Notes: a model not told the origin generated them from the sequence alone. Shown: positions 1-8,799, counted from the stretch's first letter. The stretch: 64,000 nt of DNA from an uncultured Eubacteriales bacterium (GCA_900540805.1 UQHL01000001.1:372001-436000); one strand, 5' to 3'. A program made the numbers and translations.

Positions 1-1030
1 AGAGCTGAATGGACAGATGTACCACGTGTTCGACGTGCTTGGGATCGCAGTCGTAATAGCGGACGAGGGTTTCGAGGCTGTAGCTCAACACGTCCGAAAC
101 GGGTTTTTCGAGCGTGATGGGCAGCGCTTGATTGAACATGATGCCCTCTCTCAGACCCGAGCCGCCGATCGTGAATTTGTCGATGTCGAGATAGCCGACA
201 AACGCCTTGACGATCGCCATGGCCGCGGGCATGATGTCCGCGCGGGCGGGCGAAAGGCCCTTGATCTTCTTGCGCTTGTCGATGTCCAGCACCTTGATCA
301 TGTCGTAGATGTTGGAAAAGTCCTCGACGGCCAGATTATAGTTATGCACCGTGTCGAGGGGATATTTCTTGACGAGCTTGCTGATTTTGAAAAGGTTTCT
401 GAACGAGCCGCCCACGCCGATCATCTGCGTTTCGGGATCGACCTCCTTCAGCCAGGGCTGTTTCTTCAGCTGTTCGGTGAAAAATTCCTCGATTTTTTCC
501 GCCGCTTCCTCGGGGGTGCAGTCCCCCGCGAACAGGTCGGTCAGCGTCACCGCGCCGAAGGGCAGGGTGGCGAAATTGAGCATGTTTCTCCTGTTGTAAT
601 AGACGATTTTCGTGCTGCCGCCGCCGATCTCGAGGATGAGCCCCTTGGGAATGTCCATCGTATTGATGACCCCGCGGTAAACGAGCGTCGCTTCCTCTTC
701 CTCGGAGAGCACCCGTATCTTTATATTGCAGGTGGCCTGAATTTCGTCCAGAAAGGAGCGCTGATTTTTCGCGCGGCGCACCGCCGCCGTCGCCACCGCA
801 ATGATCCTGTCCACGCTGCTGGCGTCGCAAAGCCGCTTGAACATCTTCAGCGTCTTGATCGTCTCCGCCACTCTCTGCGGCTTCAAAAAGCCGTCCCTGT
901 CCATATCCTGTCCGAGGCGCACGCTCTCCTTCAGTTCATCTACCACCATGAAATGGCCTTCCGTAAACAAGTTGACGATGACGAGCCGCGCCGAATTGGA
1001 GCCTAAATCGATAATACCTATCTTTTCCAC
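1..1030 (-). CDS. ppx: Ppx/GppA-family exopolyphosphatase, partial (C-terminus outside window)
   Basis: Reading leftward from a GTG at 1030 gives a protein beginning with the actin-like phosphate-binding loop IDLGSNSAR (residues 7-15) and a second glycine loop GGGSTK near residue 133. Both are hallmarks of the Ppx/GppA ASKHA-fold phosphatases, which hydrolyse polyphosphate or pppGpp in the cytoplasm. The GTG start is chosen because AGAGGT lies 8 nt upstream and the conserved motif begins at once. About 343 codons are visible with no stop before the window edge, so the gene is cut. Family assignment is firm. Whether it acts on polyphosphate or on pppGpp cannot be told from the sequence. Confidence 0.88.
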   Translation of the reverse strand, partial: MEKIGIIDLGSNSARLVIVNLFTEGHFMVVDELKESVRLGQDMDRDGFLKPQRVAETIKTLKMFKRLCDASSVDRIIAVATAAVRRAKNQRSFLDEIQATCNIKIRVLSEEEEATLVYRGVINTMDIPKGLILEIGGGSTKIVYYNRRNMLNFATLPFGAVTLTDLFAGDCTPEEAAEKIEEFFTEQLKKQPWLKEVDPETQMIGVGGSFRNLFKISKLVKKYPLDTVHNYNLAVEDFSNIYDMIKVLDIDKRKKIKGLSPARADIMPAAMAIVKAFVGYLDIDKFTIGGSGLREGIMFNQALPITLEKPVSDVLSYSLETLVRYYDCDPKHVEHVVHLSIQL

Positions 1031-1438
1031 TTTCTTTTTACCTCTGCTTTCCCTGCGGCGTCAAAACGGACGCCGCATAGTGTGTAATATTTCTTGAGTT
1101 CTGAAAACTTTTCAAACAATTTAACATGCGGAAAGGGAGCGTTTCGCGCTCTTTCCGCTCGTTCCCCATAATAAGTTTTCCCATAGTTTACCACATAAAA
1201 ACCCGTTTGTCCATACCCTTTTGAAAAATTTTTTGTAAATTTACGAAAATTTTTTCGCTTTTGACACTTTCGGACATTTTTCGGGGCCTTTTTTCGGATA
1301 TTTTTACACTCCGCCGACCGCCGTACCGCCTTAAAAGATACAACAAGGAGACTGTCCGAAAAATTCGGACAATCTCCTTTTCCCCGTTTGTCTCTTTTTC
1401 ACATTATTTCACCGCCGAAAGCGGCGCGGCCCTCTGCT
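1031..1438. other. Intergenic region with two hairpins, no gene seen
   Basis: This 408-bp gap holds no convincing reading frame. A hairpin at 1128-1158 (GCGGAAAG / CTTTCCGC arms with a two-base bulge) lies about 100 nt upstream of the phosphatase start, on the side that would be its 5' leader. It has no U-tract, so its role is unknown. The second hairpin is the terminator listed separately. Confidence 0.5.
1345..1379 (-). terminator. Terminator-like hairpin after the HAD phosphatase gene
   Basis: Arms AAGGAGACTGTCCGAA and TTCGGACAATCTCCTT pair over 16 bp with one mismatch around a 3-nt loop. It lies 60 nt beyond the stop of the minus-strand HAD gene. The U-tract on the minus strand is weak and interrupted, so efficiency is uncertain. 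Confidence 0.55.
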
Positions 1439-2101
1439 TCAGTTTTTCGCGGTTTCCGATAAAAAAGCCGCCAGTTCCGCAAAGTCGGCAAATACGCCCG
1501 CCGAAGGCTCCGCCTCCAGCTCCCCGTCCTCCGCGTAGCCCGTTTTCAGCCCCGCGAAATCGACGCCGCAGGCGCGCGCGCCCTCCGCGTCGTGCTTTCT
1601 GTCCCCGATCATCAGGCAAGCCGATTTTTCGGCCCCTAACAGGCGCACGGCTTCGTCGATGACCGAGGCCTTGGTGGGAAAGCTGCCGTCCGTCCCGCTG
1701 CCCGCTACGGCGTCGAGAAAGGGCGTAAAATTGAATTTGTCCGCGATACGCTCCGCAAAAATCTTCGGCTTGGACGTGGCGATCGCCTGCACGTATCCCT
1801 TTTGCTTCAGCGACGCAAGCAGCTCCGCGGCGCCCGGAATGGGTTCGTTTTCGAAAAGCCCTTTGTCCGCGTATCTCTCCCGATATTTTTTTACGGCGGC
1901 TTCCGTCTCTTCTTCCGACATGCCGAAAATTTCGGAAAACGAATAGGTCAGCGGCGGCCCGACGCAGGCGCGGAGCTGTTTTTCCGTGGGCTGCGGGCGG
2001 CCGAACGCTTCCAAAGCATAGCGGATACAATTGTATATGCCCGGATGGGAATAAGTCAGCGTCCCGTCCAAATCAAAGAGCAGGTATTTGTAGTTCTTCA
2101 T
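1439..2101 (-). CDS. HAD-superfamily phosphatase, phosphoglycolate phosphatase-like
   Basis: A 220-residue protein with the complete HAD set: motif I DLDGT (residues 10-14, nucleophile Asp10), motif II TSK (109-111) and motif IV GDRKHD (166-171). The helical stretch between motif I and motif II fits a subclass IA cap, as in Gph/PgpB-like phosphatases of small phosphorylated metabolites. It is a soluble cytoplasmic enzyme. The start is ATG followed by KNYKYLLF, immediately before the catalytic strand. The gene lies 50 bp downstream of the TauE-like half gene on the same strand. The substrate is not predictable, and phosphoglycolate or a sugar phosphate is only a family-level guess. Confidence 0.88.
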   Translation of the reverse strand: MKNYKYLLFDLDGTLTYSHPGIYNCIRYALEAFGRPQPTEKQLRACVGPPLTYSFSEIFGMSEEETEAAVKKYRERYADKGLFENEPIPGAAELLASLKQKGYVQAIATSKPKIFAERIADKFNFTPFLDAVAGSGTDGSFPTKASVIDEAVRLLGAEKSACLMIGDRKHDAEGARACGVDFAGLKTGYAEDGELEAEPSAGVFADFAELAAFLSETAKN

Positions 2102-2150
2102 AAAATTCCTTTTGGGATTTTATCTATTTTATCATATCCGTAAAAATATT

Positions 2151-2522
2151 TCAACTGTTTTCGTCGGCAAAAGCGTGCCGAAACTGAAAAACGGACAGAA
2201 TCATCAAAAATACCCCGAACGAGCGCCGCAAGATGTCGGAGGGCAGCCAATACGCGACCAGCGTCCCCAGCACGGAAAAGGCCAGCGCGGGCACGATCAT
2301 CCAGCCGATCCCCTCCGTTTTGAGAAGGTGGTTGTCCGCGTGCACCCGCAGCGCGCCTATGCTCATGGGGAGAAAGGAAAAGAGATTTGCCGACTGAGCG
2401 ATTTTCTGTTCCACCCCGCCGACGAGAATGAGGAGGGGAATGGTGACGGTTCCGCCGCCCATGCCCATCCCCGCGGGAATTCCGCCCAATATTCCGAGTA
2501 AGAGATAAATATAAAATGACAT
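2151..2522 (-). CDS. TauE/SafE-family permease, half-size protein (second of a pair)
   Basis: A strongly hydrophobic protein of about 123 residues from ATG 2522. It carries the glycine-rich GMGMGGGT motif after the first helix and three to four predicted membrane helices. It corresponds to one repeat of the TauE/SafE (TSUP) anion exporter family, whose usual members are about 250 residues with two such halves. A longer in-frame start (GTG 2570) exists, but it would add a polar arginine-rich leader before the first helix, so ATG 2522 is preferred despite a weak ribosome binding site. The partner half is encoded 201 bp upstream at 2724-3092. The likely role is export of sulfite or organosulfonate anions. 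The substrate is unknown. Confidence 0.75.
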   Translation of the reverse strand: MSFYIYLLLGILGGIPAGMGMGGGTVTIPLLILVGGVEQKIAQSANLFSFLPMSIGALRVHADNHLLKTEGIGWMIVPALAFSVLGTLVAYWLPSDILRRSFGVFLMILSVFQFRHAFADENS

Positions 2523-2615
2523 ATGTAGAAGCTTACTCGCCGCAGGAGCCGGGGAAAAAAGCAAACGCACAGAGGGGCGACGGGAGCGGCGGAGAGCGGC
2601 GCAAAAAAAGCAATC

Positions 2616-2721
2616 GCGCGAACGGCGGAAAAGGAGACGCGCAAACAGCGGAAAAAAGAGCTGCGCGAACGGCGGAAAAGAAGTTGCGCGAACGGCGGAA
2701 AAGAAGTTGCGCGAACGGCGG
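2616..2721. repeat. 23-bp tandem repeat between the two TauE-like halves
   Basis: The core GCGCGAACGGCGG begins at 2616, 2663, 2686 and 2709, with a degenerate copy at 2639, giving unit lengths of 23, 24, 23 and 23 bp. The last units are perfect copies and the left-hand ones decay. The array lies in the intergenic gap of the transporter pair and contains no spacers, so it is a minisatellite and not a CRISPR array. Confidence 0.9.
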
Positions 2722-2723
2722 AG

Positions 2724-3092
2724 TCAGCGGAAGAAAAACAACCATGCGCCCGCCACGATCTGAAGGATACCGAAAACGATCCCCACCGTCTTTCTCGGCA
2801 ATTTTCCCAAAAGCTTGGCGCCCAGAAAGCCGCCGACCGTGACGCCGAGCGCCGTCGGAATCAGCACGGAAAAATCGTATATCCCGCGCACGGCATATAA
2901 AATAAACGTCAGAAGGGAGACGGGCAGGATCACCAAAATGGCGGTGGCGTGCGCCGTCTGCGAGGAAATCCCCGTCTTTTCGAGCAAGGGCACCGCCAGC
3001 ATTCCCCCGCCGCCCCCGAATACGCTGTTGGCCGTACCCACGGCGCAGCCGCAGGCGATGAGCTTGTAGATTTTCTTTTTCGATTTTTCCAT
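2724..3092 (-). CDS. TauE/SafE-family permease, half-size protein (first of a pair)
   Basis: A 122-residue membrane protein with the family glycine run GGGGG near residue 26, following a short basic N-terminus, and about four hydrophobic helices ending FFFR. GGGGGAAAAG directly precedes the ATG at 3092. Together with the next gene it makes up the two-repeat fold normally found in a single TauE/SafE polypeptide, so the pair presumably forms a heterodimer in the cytoplasmic membrane. Both halves end cleanly in their own stop codons and have their own starts, so I read this as a split transporter rather than a frameshift. Anion specificity is unknown. Confidence 0.78.
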   Translation of the reverse strand: MEKSKKKIYKLIACGCAVGTANSVFGGGGGMLAVPLLEKTGISSQTAHATAILVILPVSLLTFILYAVRGIYDFSVLIPTALGVTVGGFLGAKLLGKLPRKTVGIVFGILQIVAGAWLFFFR

Positions 3093-3240
3093 CTTTTCCC
3101 CCTTGCCGCGGGGCGCGGTTTTGTTCGGCTTTAAGCAAAAACAAAGCCCGCCCGAGAGGAAAAATTTTCCCCTTACAGGATATTTTGCGTAATTTTTTCT
3201 ATTTTATAAAACTTTTTCTTTTAATTGTCACCATAATCGC

Positions 3241-3269
3241 TTGCTTATAAATCGATTTTATATTAAAAT
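3241..3269 (+). promoter_or_regulatory. Putative sigma-A promoter of the large lipoprotein gene
   Basis: TTGCTT (3241-3246) and TAAAAT (3264-3269) are separated by 17 bp and lie 66 bp before the ATG at 3335. The surrounding sequence is sharply AT-rich compared with the neighbouring genes. Confidence 0.5.
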
Positions 3270-3334
3270 AGTAGAGCATACGTTTCGAATGCTCGCAAAA
3301 GCGAAAAAGCAAAAAATAAACCGAAGGTGTTTAC

Positions 3335-6300
3335 ATGACAACAAGTTACAAAAAAAGCAGGAATAAAAAAATTCTTGCCCTCTGCTTATCGTCGTTTATG
3401 CTCGTCGGAGCGGCCGTATCCTTTGCCGCCTGCGGCGACGGTAAAGATTCAAGCGATGACGGTTCCGAAGTAACCACGACGGAAAAGGATACCGCGCGGA
3501 TCACAAACGGCAGCTTCGAATTTTACGACGACAACAGCGGCAGGAATCTGATCATCACTTCCCCCAACGGTTGGTCGAAGTCCACCAATTCTTCGGCGAG
3601 CGGCGGCAGCGCTTCCTCCTCCAAGACGGCCAGCGGAATTGTCGATACCTCCGAGGAGGCGTGGAAAAACCTTACCTCCGCTTCGGGAAAGCCCACTTCC
3701 ACCAAGGCGGAAGCCGAGGCGAACTGGAACAGCTACACCGCCAGGGACAAGCTGGCGTTTTACGATACCTGGCTGGACGCGGACGACGACAACAAGCTGG
3801 AGGATCTCGACTTTTACGATAAGGAAAAGGACGATTTCAATATCTCGATCGACGACGTGCCCGACTGCGACAACCCGTTGACCCCCTATACGGAAACCGA
3901 AAAGGACAAGGACGAGCACGTTTTGATGCTGCACAACTCCTATACGGACGGGCGCGGCACGGCGCAGAAATATACCTCCTCCACCACCGTCACTCTGGAG
4001 CCGGGCACCTCCGCCTTCTTCTCCGTCTGGGTGAAGACGATGGACATGACCTATAACGGAACGTCTGAAGAGAAAGGCCCGAAAGTAGATGGCGAACGCG
4101 GCGCGTATATCGGCGTCACGCACACCGTCGGCGGCACGACGCTCGATCAGATGCAGATCAAAAACATCGACACCGAAAAGCTGAACCCCAAGCCCGAAAA
4201 CGGCGCCTGGGAAAACAACGGCTGGGTGGAATACACCGTCAACCTCAAGGGCTGCTCCTATGCGTCGAGCACCTTCACGATCGTCCTCGGTCTCGGCCAG
4301 GGCGGCGGCACGGACAAGATGGAATACGTCGATGGGTACGCCTTCTTCGACGACGTGCAGTGCTCCGTCGTCTCCAACGACACCTACGACGAAAGGGTAA
4401 AGGATCTGCCCCAAGATACCATCGTCGATATCTTCACCGACGAGGAGCAAAGAAAATTCGAAACGGATAAGGGCTTTGCAGATCAGTTTACCTATGCGAT
4501 CGATCTGCATACCTCTTTCGAGCCCTATACCCTTAAGGGCACGGGCAAAACGCTCTCCACCGCTCTCACGGAAGAGACGTACAACGGCGTGGATTACGTT
4601 TCCGCTCCCGCCAGCGGCAAAACCGTTTACGGCGATCTCAAGCTTTCCACAAAGGACGACCTGACGGGCTATTATACGCTTGACGAGCTGAACGCAAAGG
4701 CAAACTCGAACAACTACGTCAAGAATATTCTTAAAAAGGATTTCGAAAATTATCACTTCGAGGATAAAAACGTCCTGATGCTGCTCAGCGCGGGCGGCGC
4801 GGCCTATACGGCCAAGCTGGAGGACAGCAGTACCTTCACGCTTCAGCCCGATTCCTATCTCATGGTTTCTTTCTGGCTCAAGACTTCCGACATCGGCGGC
4901 TTCACGGGCGCGGGCGTCACGGTGGTCGAAACGGAAGGCACCAACGAAAGCTCGCTTTCCTCGCTCGATACCACGTCCATCACGACGGTGGATATCGACG
5001 ATCTCGAAAACGAGGGCGAAAAGCTCGAGGACATCAACAACGGCTGGCAGCAGTGCTTCTTCTTCCTGCAAAACGAAACGGAAAGCGAAAAGAGCTTCTC
5101 GCTCTCCTTCACCTACGGCCCCACCACCATCGTAGGCACCACCAACAACAGCTATAATCCCGGCTATGCGGCGTTTGCCAATTTCGAAACCAAAGAAATG
5201 ACAAAGAAGCAGTTTGCTTACGCGGCCACGGGCACCTATGCCAAATCCGTTTCCCTCGTCGGCGACGAAAGCACAGCCTCCGCCGAAACCGCGTTCGACT
5301 CCGCGGCGTCCATCCCCGACAAGCAGATCGAAAACGGAATCGCAATCCCCAAAAATTATCAGGGCGTCAACGGCGGCAGCGGTTATGTGGTCGCCGGCGG
5401 AGAGGATAAGGAGGTCAACGGCTATCAATACGCGGGCCTCATCAATAAGAAGTACGCGGCCAACTATCGCAAGGAATACGAGAAAGGCGACGCGACCTAC
5501 TGGCTGAACAAAATGGCGGCGGCCGCGCAGATCGCGATCGACGCCGAGGATAAATGGTGGAACACCCTGTTCGGAACCGCTACCCAGCCCCTGCTGGTGT
5601 ATAGCGACGAAGCGAAATCCTACGGCTATATCGGATCCTCTCAGACGGTGAGTTCGGGCGCTTATGCGACCGTATCCGTCAAGGTGAAGGTGAGCGCGGG
5701 CGCGAAGGCTTACCTCTATCTCATCGATACCTCCGAAAATAAATACGAGGATACCCTGTCCTTTACCACGCCGAAGTACAGCTATTGGTATGACGACGAC
5801 GGAAACGTCTGCTCGAAAGATCCTTCCGACAAGAAGTTTGACAAAAAGACGGACGTCGCTTTCTATCTCAACGATAAAAACGGCCTCTACGAAGCAAACG
5901 CCAAATGGTCGGGCTATAAGGCGGAGATGGCGGGCAAGTATTACGCCAACCTGTCCAACTACGAAAAGGACGACGCGGGCAATCTTATCGTGAAGAGAGA
6001 TTCCGACGGAAATCCCGTCAATTCCTATGGCTATGACGAGTCCAAATGGAAGCATGACGGCAACGACGGCATTGCGTTCTATTATAAAGACGGCAAATAT
6101 TACGCTTACAGCAACCACACCGTCGAGGTTACCGACCTCTCCTCCGTCAGCGGACTCGCCCGCTACACCAATGCGGAGGGTACCGAGAGAAATCTCATGA
6201 TGGTCGTGGACGGCAACGAAACCGACGGCGAATGGGTTACCTGCACCTTCTATATCCATACGGGCAATGCGGATAAGAATTATCGTCTCGAAGTATGGAG

Positions 6301-6997
6301 CGGCGACCGCGAAGGTACGGTGAAAAATCCCAAGGACAGCTACGTCGTATTCGACGCCAATAGTCCCAGTGCAGTGGATTCCACCTATGCCGACCTCGTC
6401 AACGAGACGGTGGAAATGATCAAAAACGCCAACGACTGGACGGACGACCAATTTAAGGAAAATTACGGCGACGTCACCTATTACGCCTATTCCTTCTTCG
6501 ACAGCGCCGAGTTCCTCAGATACGATTCCACGCTGGATAAGGACGAAGTCGGAAATAAATACACCTCCTACAAATCCTCCGCTTATTCCGAAGGCATCTC
6601 CTATCTGTATTACGAGGACGAGCAGACGGCAAAGAATAATCCCCTCTACACGATGTTTGTGGATTACAGTTACACAGAGGTTACCGTGACGGCGGATTCG
6701 ACGGAGAGCGGCGGAGACGACGGCAACGAGGAAGAGACGACAAACGATACCAACATGTGGCTGTTTATCAGCTCTCTGGTGATTGCGATCGCTCTCATCA
6801 TCGCAGTTGTAGGCCTGCTGATCCAGAAGCTTGTAAAGAAAGCGCATCTCAAAAAGGCGCGCGCGGGCGCAAGCAATGCGGCGTCTCTGAACGCGGCGAA
6901 GCGGCGTTACGCTAAGAAAGAAGCCTCCGAAAAGAAAGAGGCCGAACAGCCCAAGAAAGAAGAGCCCAAGGACGACGGCGATCCTTACAATGATTGA
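3335..6997 (+). CDS. Large surface lipoprotein with jelly-roll-like modules and a C-terminal membrane anchor
   Basis: A 1220-residue protein of unknown function. The N-terminus is a lipoprotein signal (basic start, hydrophobic core, SFAAC with the acylated Cys at about 33). A Ser/Thr/Asp-rich linker and the phrase ITNGSFEF follow, as seen at the start of CBM4/9-like modules. Three beta-rich blocks resemble one another: about 190-335 (ends GYAFFDDVQ), 475-612 (ends GYAAFANFE) and 760-1005. Near the C-terminus (about 1140-1165) comes a single membrane helix, then a Lys/Ala/Glu-rich cytoplasmic tail. The protein would therefore be tethered at both ends. Carbohydrate binding on the outer face of the membrane is a reasonable inference and no catalytic motif is visible. 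GAAGGTG lies 7 nt before the start. The gene stands alone between a promoter and a strong terminator. A second protein of the same architecture lies at 55916-58240. Confidence 0.7.
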   Translation: MTTSYKKSRNKKILALCLSSFMLVGAAVSFAACGDGKDSSDDGSEVTTTEKDTARITNGSFEFYDDNSGRNLIITSPNGWSKSTNSSASGGSASSSKTASGIVDTSEEAWKNLTSASGKPTSTKAEAEANWNSYTARDKLAFYDTWLDADDDNKLEDLDFYDKEKDDFNISIDDVPDCDNPLTPYTETEKDKDEHVLMLHNSYTDGRGTAQKYTSSTTVTLEPGTSAFFSVWVKTMDMTYNGTSEEKGPKVDGERGAYIGVTHTVGGTTLDQMQIKNIDTEKLNPKPENGAWENNGWVEYTVNLKGCSYASSTFTIVLGLGQGGGTDKMEYVDGYAFFDDVQCSVVSNDTYDERVKDLPQDTIVDIFTDEEQRKFETDKGFADQFTYAIDLHTSFEPYTLKGTGKTLSTALTEETYNGVDYVSAPASGKTVYGDLKLSTKDDLTGYYTLDELNAKANSNNYVKNILKKDFENYHFEDKNVLMLLSAGGAAYTAKLEDSSTFTLQPDSYLMVSFWLKTSDIGGFTGAGVTVVETEGTNESSLSSLDTTSITTVDIDDLENEGEKLEDINNGWQQCFFFLQNETESEKSFSLSFTYGPTTIVGTTNNSYNPGYAAFANFETKEMTKKQFAYAATGTYAKSVSLVGDESTASAETAFDSAASIPDKQIENGIAIPKNYQGVNGGSGYVVAGGEDKEVNGYQYAGLINKKYAANYRKEYEKGDATYWLNKMAAAAQIAIDAEDKWWNTLFGTATQPLLVYSDEAKSYGYIGSSQTVSSGAYATVSVKVKVSAGAKAYLYLIDTSENKYEDTLSFTTPKYSYWYDDDGNVCSKDPSDKKFDKKTDVAFYLNDKNGLYEANAKWSGYKAEMAGKYYANLSNYEKDDAGNLIVKRDSDGNPVNSYGYDESKWKHDGNDGIAFYYKDGKYYAYSNHTVEVTDLSSVSGLARYTNAEGTERNLMMVVDGNETDGEWVTCTFYIHTGNADKNYRLEVWSGDREGTVKNPKDSYVVFDANSPSAVDSTYADLVNETVEMIKNANDWTDDQFKENYGDVTYYAYSFFDSAEFLRYDSTLDKDEVGNKYTSYKSSAYSEGISYLYYEDEQTAKNNPLYTMFVDYSYTEVTVTADSTESGGDDGNEEETTNDTNMWLFISSLVIAIALIIAVVGLLIQKLVKKAHLKKARAGASNAASLNAAKRRYAKKEASEKKEAEQPKKEEPKDDGDPYND

Positions 6998-7042
6998 CGC
7001 TTGATCCCCGTATCTGAAAAAGGTACGGACATGTAAACACAA

Positions 7043-7077
7043 CTCCCCGTTTCTTTTCGGAAACGGGGAGCTTTTTT
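7043..7077 (+). terminator. Strong intrinsic terminator after the large lipoprotein gene
   Basis: Perfect 11-bp arms CTCCCCGTTTC and GAAACGGGGAG around a 6-nt loop are followed by a run of six T on the plus strand, 46 bp after the stop codon. Confidence 0.93.
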
Positions 7078-7080
7078 GTT

Positions 7081-7150
7081 TATAATAGAAGCGGAAATGC
7101 GCAAGTACGAAGTATTTATCGGCATTTCCGCGCCTTATTCAAACATTGCG
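7081..7150 (+). repeat. Structured repeat element, copy A
   Basis: This 70-bp stretch aligns without gaps to 11284-11353, with about 50 identical positions. It begins TATAATAGAA and contains an outer stem GCGGAAATGC / GCATTTCCGC (7091-7100 with 7121-7130) and an inner hairpin AAGTAC-GAA-GTATTT. Several differences from copy B are paired changes that keep the stems. It lies directly after the terminator of the lipoprotein gene, on the plus strand, with no good -35 box. A structured RNA or a small mobile repeat are both possible. Confidence 0.65.
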
Positions 7151-7303
7151 TAAGCGATATTAAGTTATGTTATTTATAAAAAAATAAAACCGCGCCTGAC
7201 GGCCGCCGCACGTTGGCCTGAGCTTTGGTCTATTCTATGAGCGGAGCCAAATCTTAAGCTTCTTCCATAAAGCCGCGCTTGTCGTCCCTATTTTCCCCGC
7301 GCT
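7151..7303. other. Intergenic sequence with no recognised feature
   Basis: Between copy A of the structured repeat and the end of rsmF there is no reading frame and no clear terminator for rsmF. The first 45 bases are AT-rich and the rest is GC-rich. Confidence 0.4.
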
Positions 7304-8620
7304 TTACGCCGACATCCGTCGCAAGGCTTTGGGAATGTGGTTTTTCACAGTTCCGTTCACCGCCTTGCCGTATCCGACGGGATACCCGCCTACGCACACC
7401 AGACAGAAGCCGTTTTTTAATTTTTCATCGGTCTCCACGCTTTCGCCGCGCAGAAACCTGCCGACGCGGACGTCGGAAAGGCAAAGCTCCAAAACGTTTC
7501 GGCACTCCGCCCTTTCCGCGCACATCGCAAGGGAATGAGAGGGCTCGAAACGCCCGTTTTTCACTTCTCCCAAGCGAACGCCCGCCCGCAGTACGCGCAG
7601 GAGAGAAAAATCGAACGTATCCTCGGGCAGAGCATACAGCAATCCGCCCGCTTCGTGCAACGTTTCGGCAAAGGGCGAAAGGAAAAATTCTCTTTCAAAG
7701 GCGCGATACAGCCTTTCCGCTTCCTTGGAGACGCGGGGGCGCAAGGGCCGCGGTGCCGTCCGTTCCGCCCCGTCCGCCTTTTCGAAAAGCGCGGCGAAAT
7801 GCCCTTCTCCCGCTATCTTGTGCGGATAAAATTTTTCGCTCTTCAAAAGCCGCATTTCGGAATGATTTTTCAAGTAATCGCTTACCTGCCCCTCGTCCTC
7901 TTCCACGGAAAAGGTACAGGTGGAATAGACGAGACGGCCGCCCGGCCGCAGCAGTTTGGTTGCCTCGCTTAAAATTTCGCTCTGCCGCACGGCGCATAAC
8001 CGCACGTTCTCCTCGCTCCATTCGCCCAGGGCTTCCCGGGCGTTTTTGCGGAACATTCCCTCGCCCGAGCAGGGCGCATCGACGAGGATTTTATCGAAAT
8101 ATTCCCCGAAAAATTCCGCCAGCTTCGCGGGAGGTTCGGAAATCACGACAGAGTTTTTTACGCCCAGCCGCTCGACGTTCTGCGAAAGGATCTGCGCGCG
8201 GGAAAACACAGGCTCGTTGAGGACGAGCAGTCCCTCTCCCTGCATCGCCGCGGCAAGCTGCGTCCCCTTGCCGCCGGGAGCGGCGCAAAGATCCAGCACC
8301 CGCTCGTGCGGGCGGACGTCCAGCAGAGGCGCGGGCAGCATCGCGGACGGCTCCTGCGGATAATACAGCCCCGCAAAGTAGTAAGGGTGCGCGCCGAGCT
8401 TTTCCGCGTCCGCGTAAAAACCGTTTTTCTCCCACGGAACGGGCCGCAGGGGAAAGGGAGAAATTTTTTCGAATTCCGCCGCGGAGCATTTCAACGGATT
8501 GACGCGCAGCCCCTTACAGGACGGGTGTTCCCCCTCGTAAACGGCAAAAAAAGCCTCCCATTCTTCTTCGGGAAGCTGTTTTTTCATTCTTTCTATAAAC
8601 GCTGCGGGCAGAATAGACAT
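7304..8620 (-). CDS. rsmF: RsmF/NSUN-type 16S rRNA cytosine-5 methyltransferase
   Basis: A 438-residue RsmB/NOP2/Sun-family enzyme. An N-terminal RNA-binding region precedes the Rossmann methyltransferase core: motif I LDLCAAPGGKGTQ (109-121), the catalytic DAPCSGEGMF with Cys184, and the second conserved cysteine in STCTFSVEED (Cys235). The long C-terminal part (about 290-438) matches the PUA-like tail of RsmF/YebU, which methylates C5 of a cytosine in helix 44 of 16S rRNA in known bacteria. The target here is inferred. ATG 8620 is chosen because GTGAGG lies 9 nt upstream. A longer frame to 8722 would run into the repeat tract and has no ribosome binding site. Confidence 0.87.
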   Translation of the reverse strand: MSILPAAFIERMKKQLPEEEWEAFFAVYEGEHPSCKGLRVNPLKCSAAEFEKISPFPLRPVPWEKNGFYADAEKLGAHPYYFAGLYYPQEPSAMLPAPLLDVRPHERVLDLCAAPGGKGTQLAAAMQGEGLLVLNEPVFSRAQILSQNVERLGVKNSVVISEPPAKLAEFFGEYFDKILVDAPCSGEGMFRKNAREALGEWSEENVRLCAVRQSEILSEATKLLRPGGRLVYSTCTFSVEEDEGQVSDYLKNHSEMRLLKSEKFYPHKIAGEGHFAALFEKADGAERTAPRPLRPRVSKEAERLYRAFEREFFLSPFAETLHEAGGLLYALPEDTFDFSLLRVLRAGVRLGEVKNGRFEPSHSLAMCAERAECRNVLELCLSDVRVGRFLRGESVETDEKLKNGFCLVCVGGYPVGYGKAVNGTVKNHIPKALRRMSA

Positions 8621-8660
8621 GGTTTTTTTCCTCACGAACAGATATATCGTTTTCTTGACG

Positions 8661-8799
8661 GGCAAAACGGGGATACTTCCTTTCGGCCCCCAAATGAAAA
8701 GACGACGCGTTTTCCGAAGCAAGAGAGATAATTTCTTTCAACCTCCAAACGAAAGGGCAACGCATTTCCCGAGGCAAGAGGGAGATAATTTCTTTCGAC
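8661..8799. repeat. Degenerate tandem repeat of about 55 bp upstream of rsmF
   Basis: The phrase GCAAGAGRGAGATAATTTCT recurs at about 8719 and 8773, and a diverged form occurs at about 8662. The intervening AACGAAAGGGCAACGCATTT-like segments also repeat, giving roughly 2.5 units with a period near 55 bp. It fills the gap between the exonuclease gene and rsmF. There is no sign of a coding role. Confidence 0.75.

Noticed and set aside
2616..2721. Possible CRISPR array
   Set aside because: Units are contiguous, with no variable spacers, and no cas genes are present. The same reasoning excludes 8661-8799 and 42175-42222.
2151..3092. TauE/SafE gene broken by a frameshift
   Set aside because: The two halves are 201 bp apart, and each has its own start, its own glycine motif and its own stop. 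Half-size pairs are a plausible functional form.
2533..3144. A 203-codon minus-strand frame spanning the first TauE half and the minisatellite
   Set aside because: It is out of phase with the clear transporter frames, Arg-rich, and runs through the repeat. There is no evidence of translation.
3449..7042. A 1197-codon open frame on the strand opposite the large lipoprotein gene
   Set aside because: It is the antisense shadow of a biased GC-rich gene. It has no ribosome binding site, no recognisable domain and an unlikely composition, while the plus-strand gene has a signal peptide, promoter and terminator.
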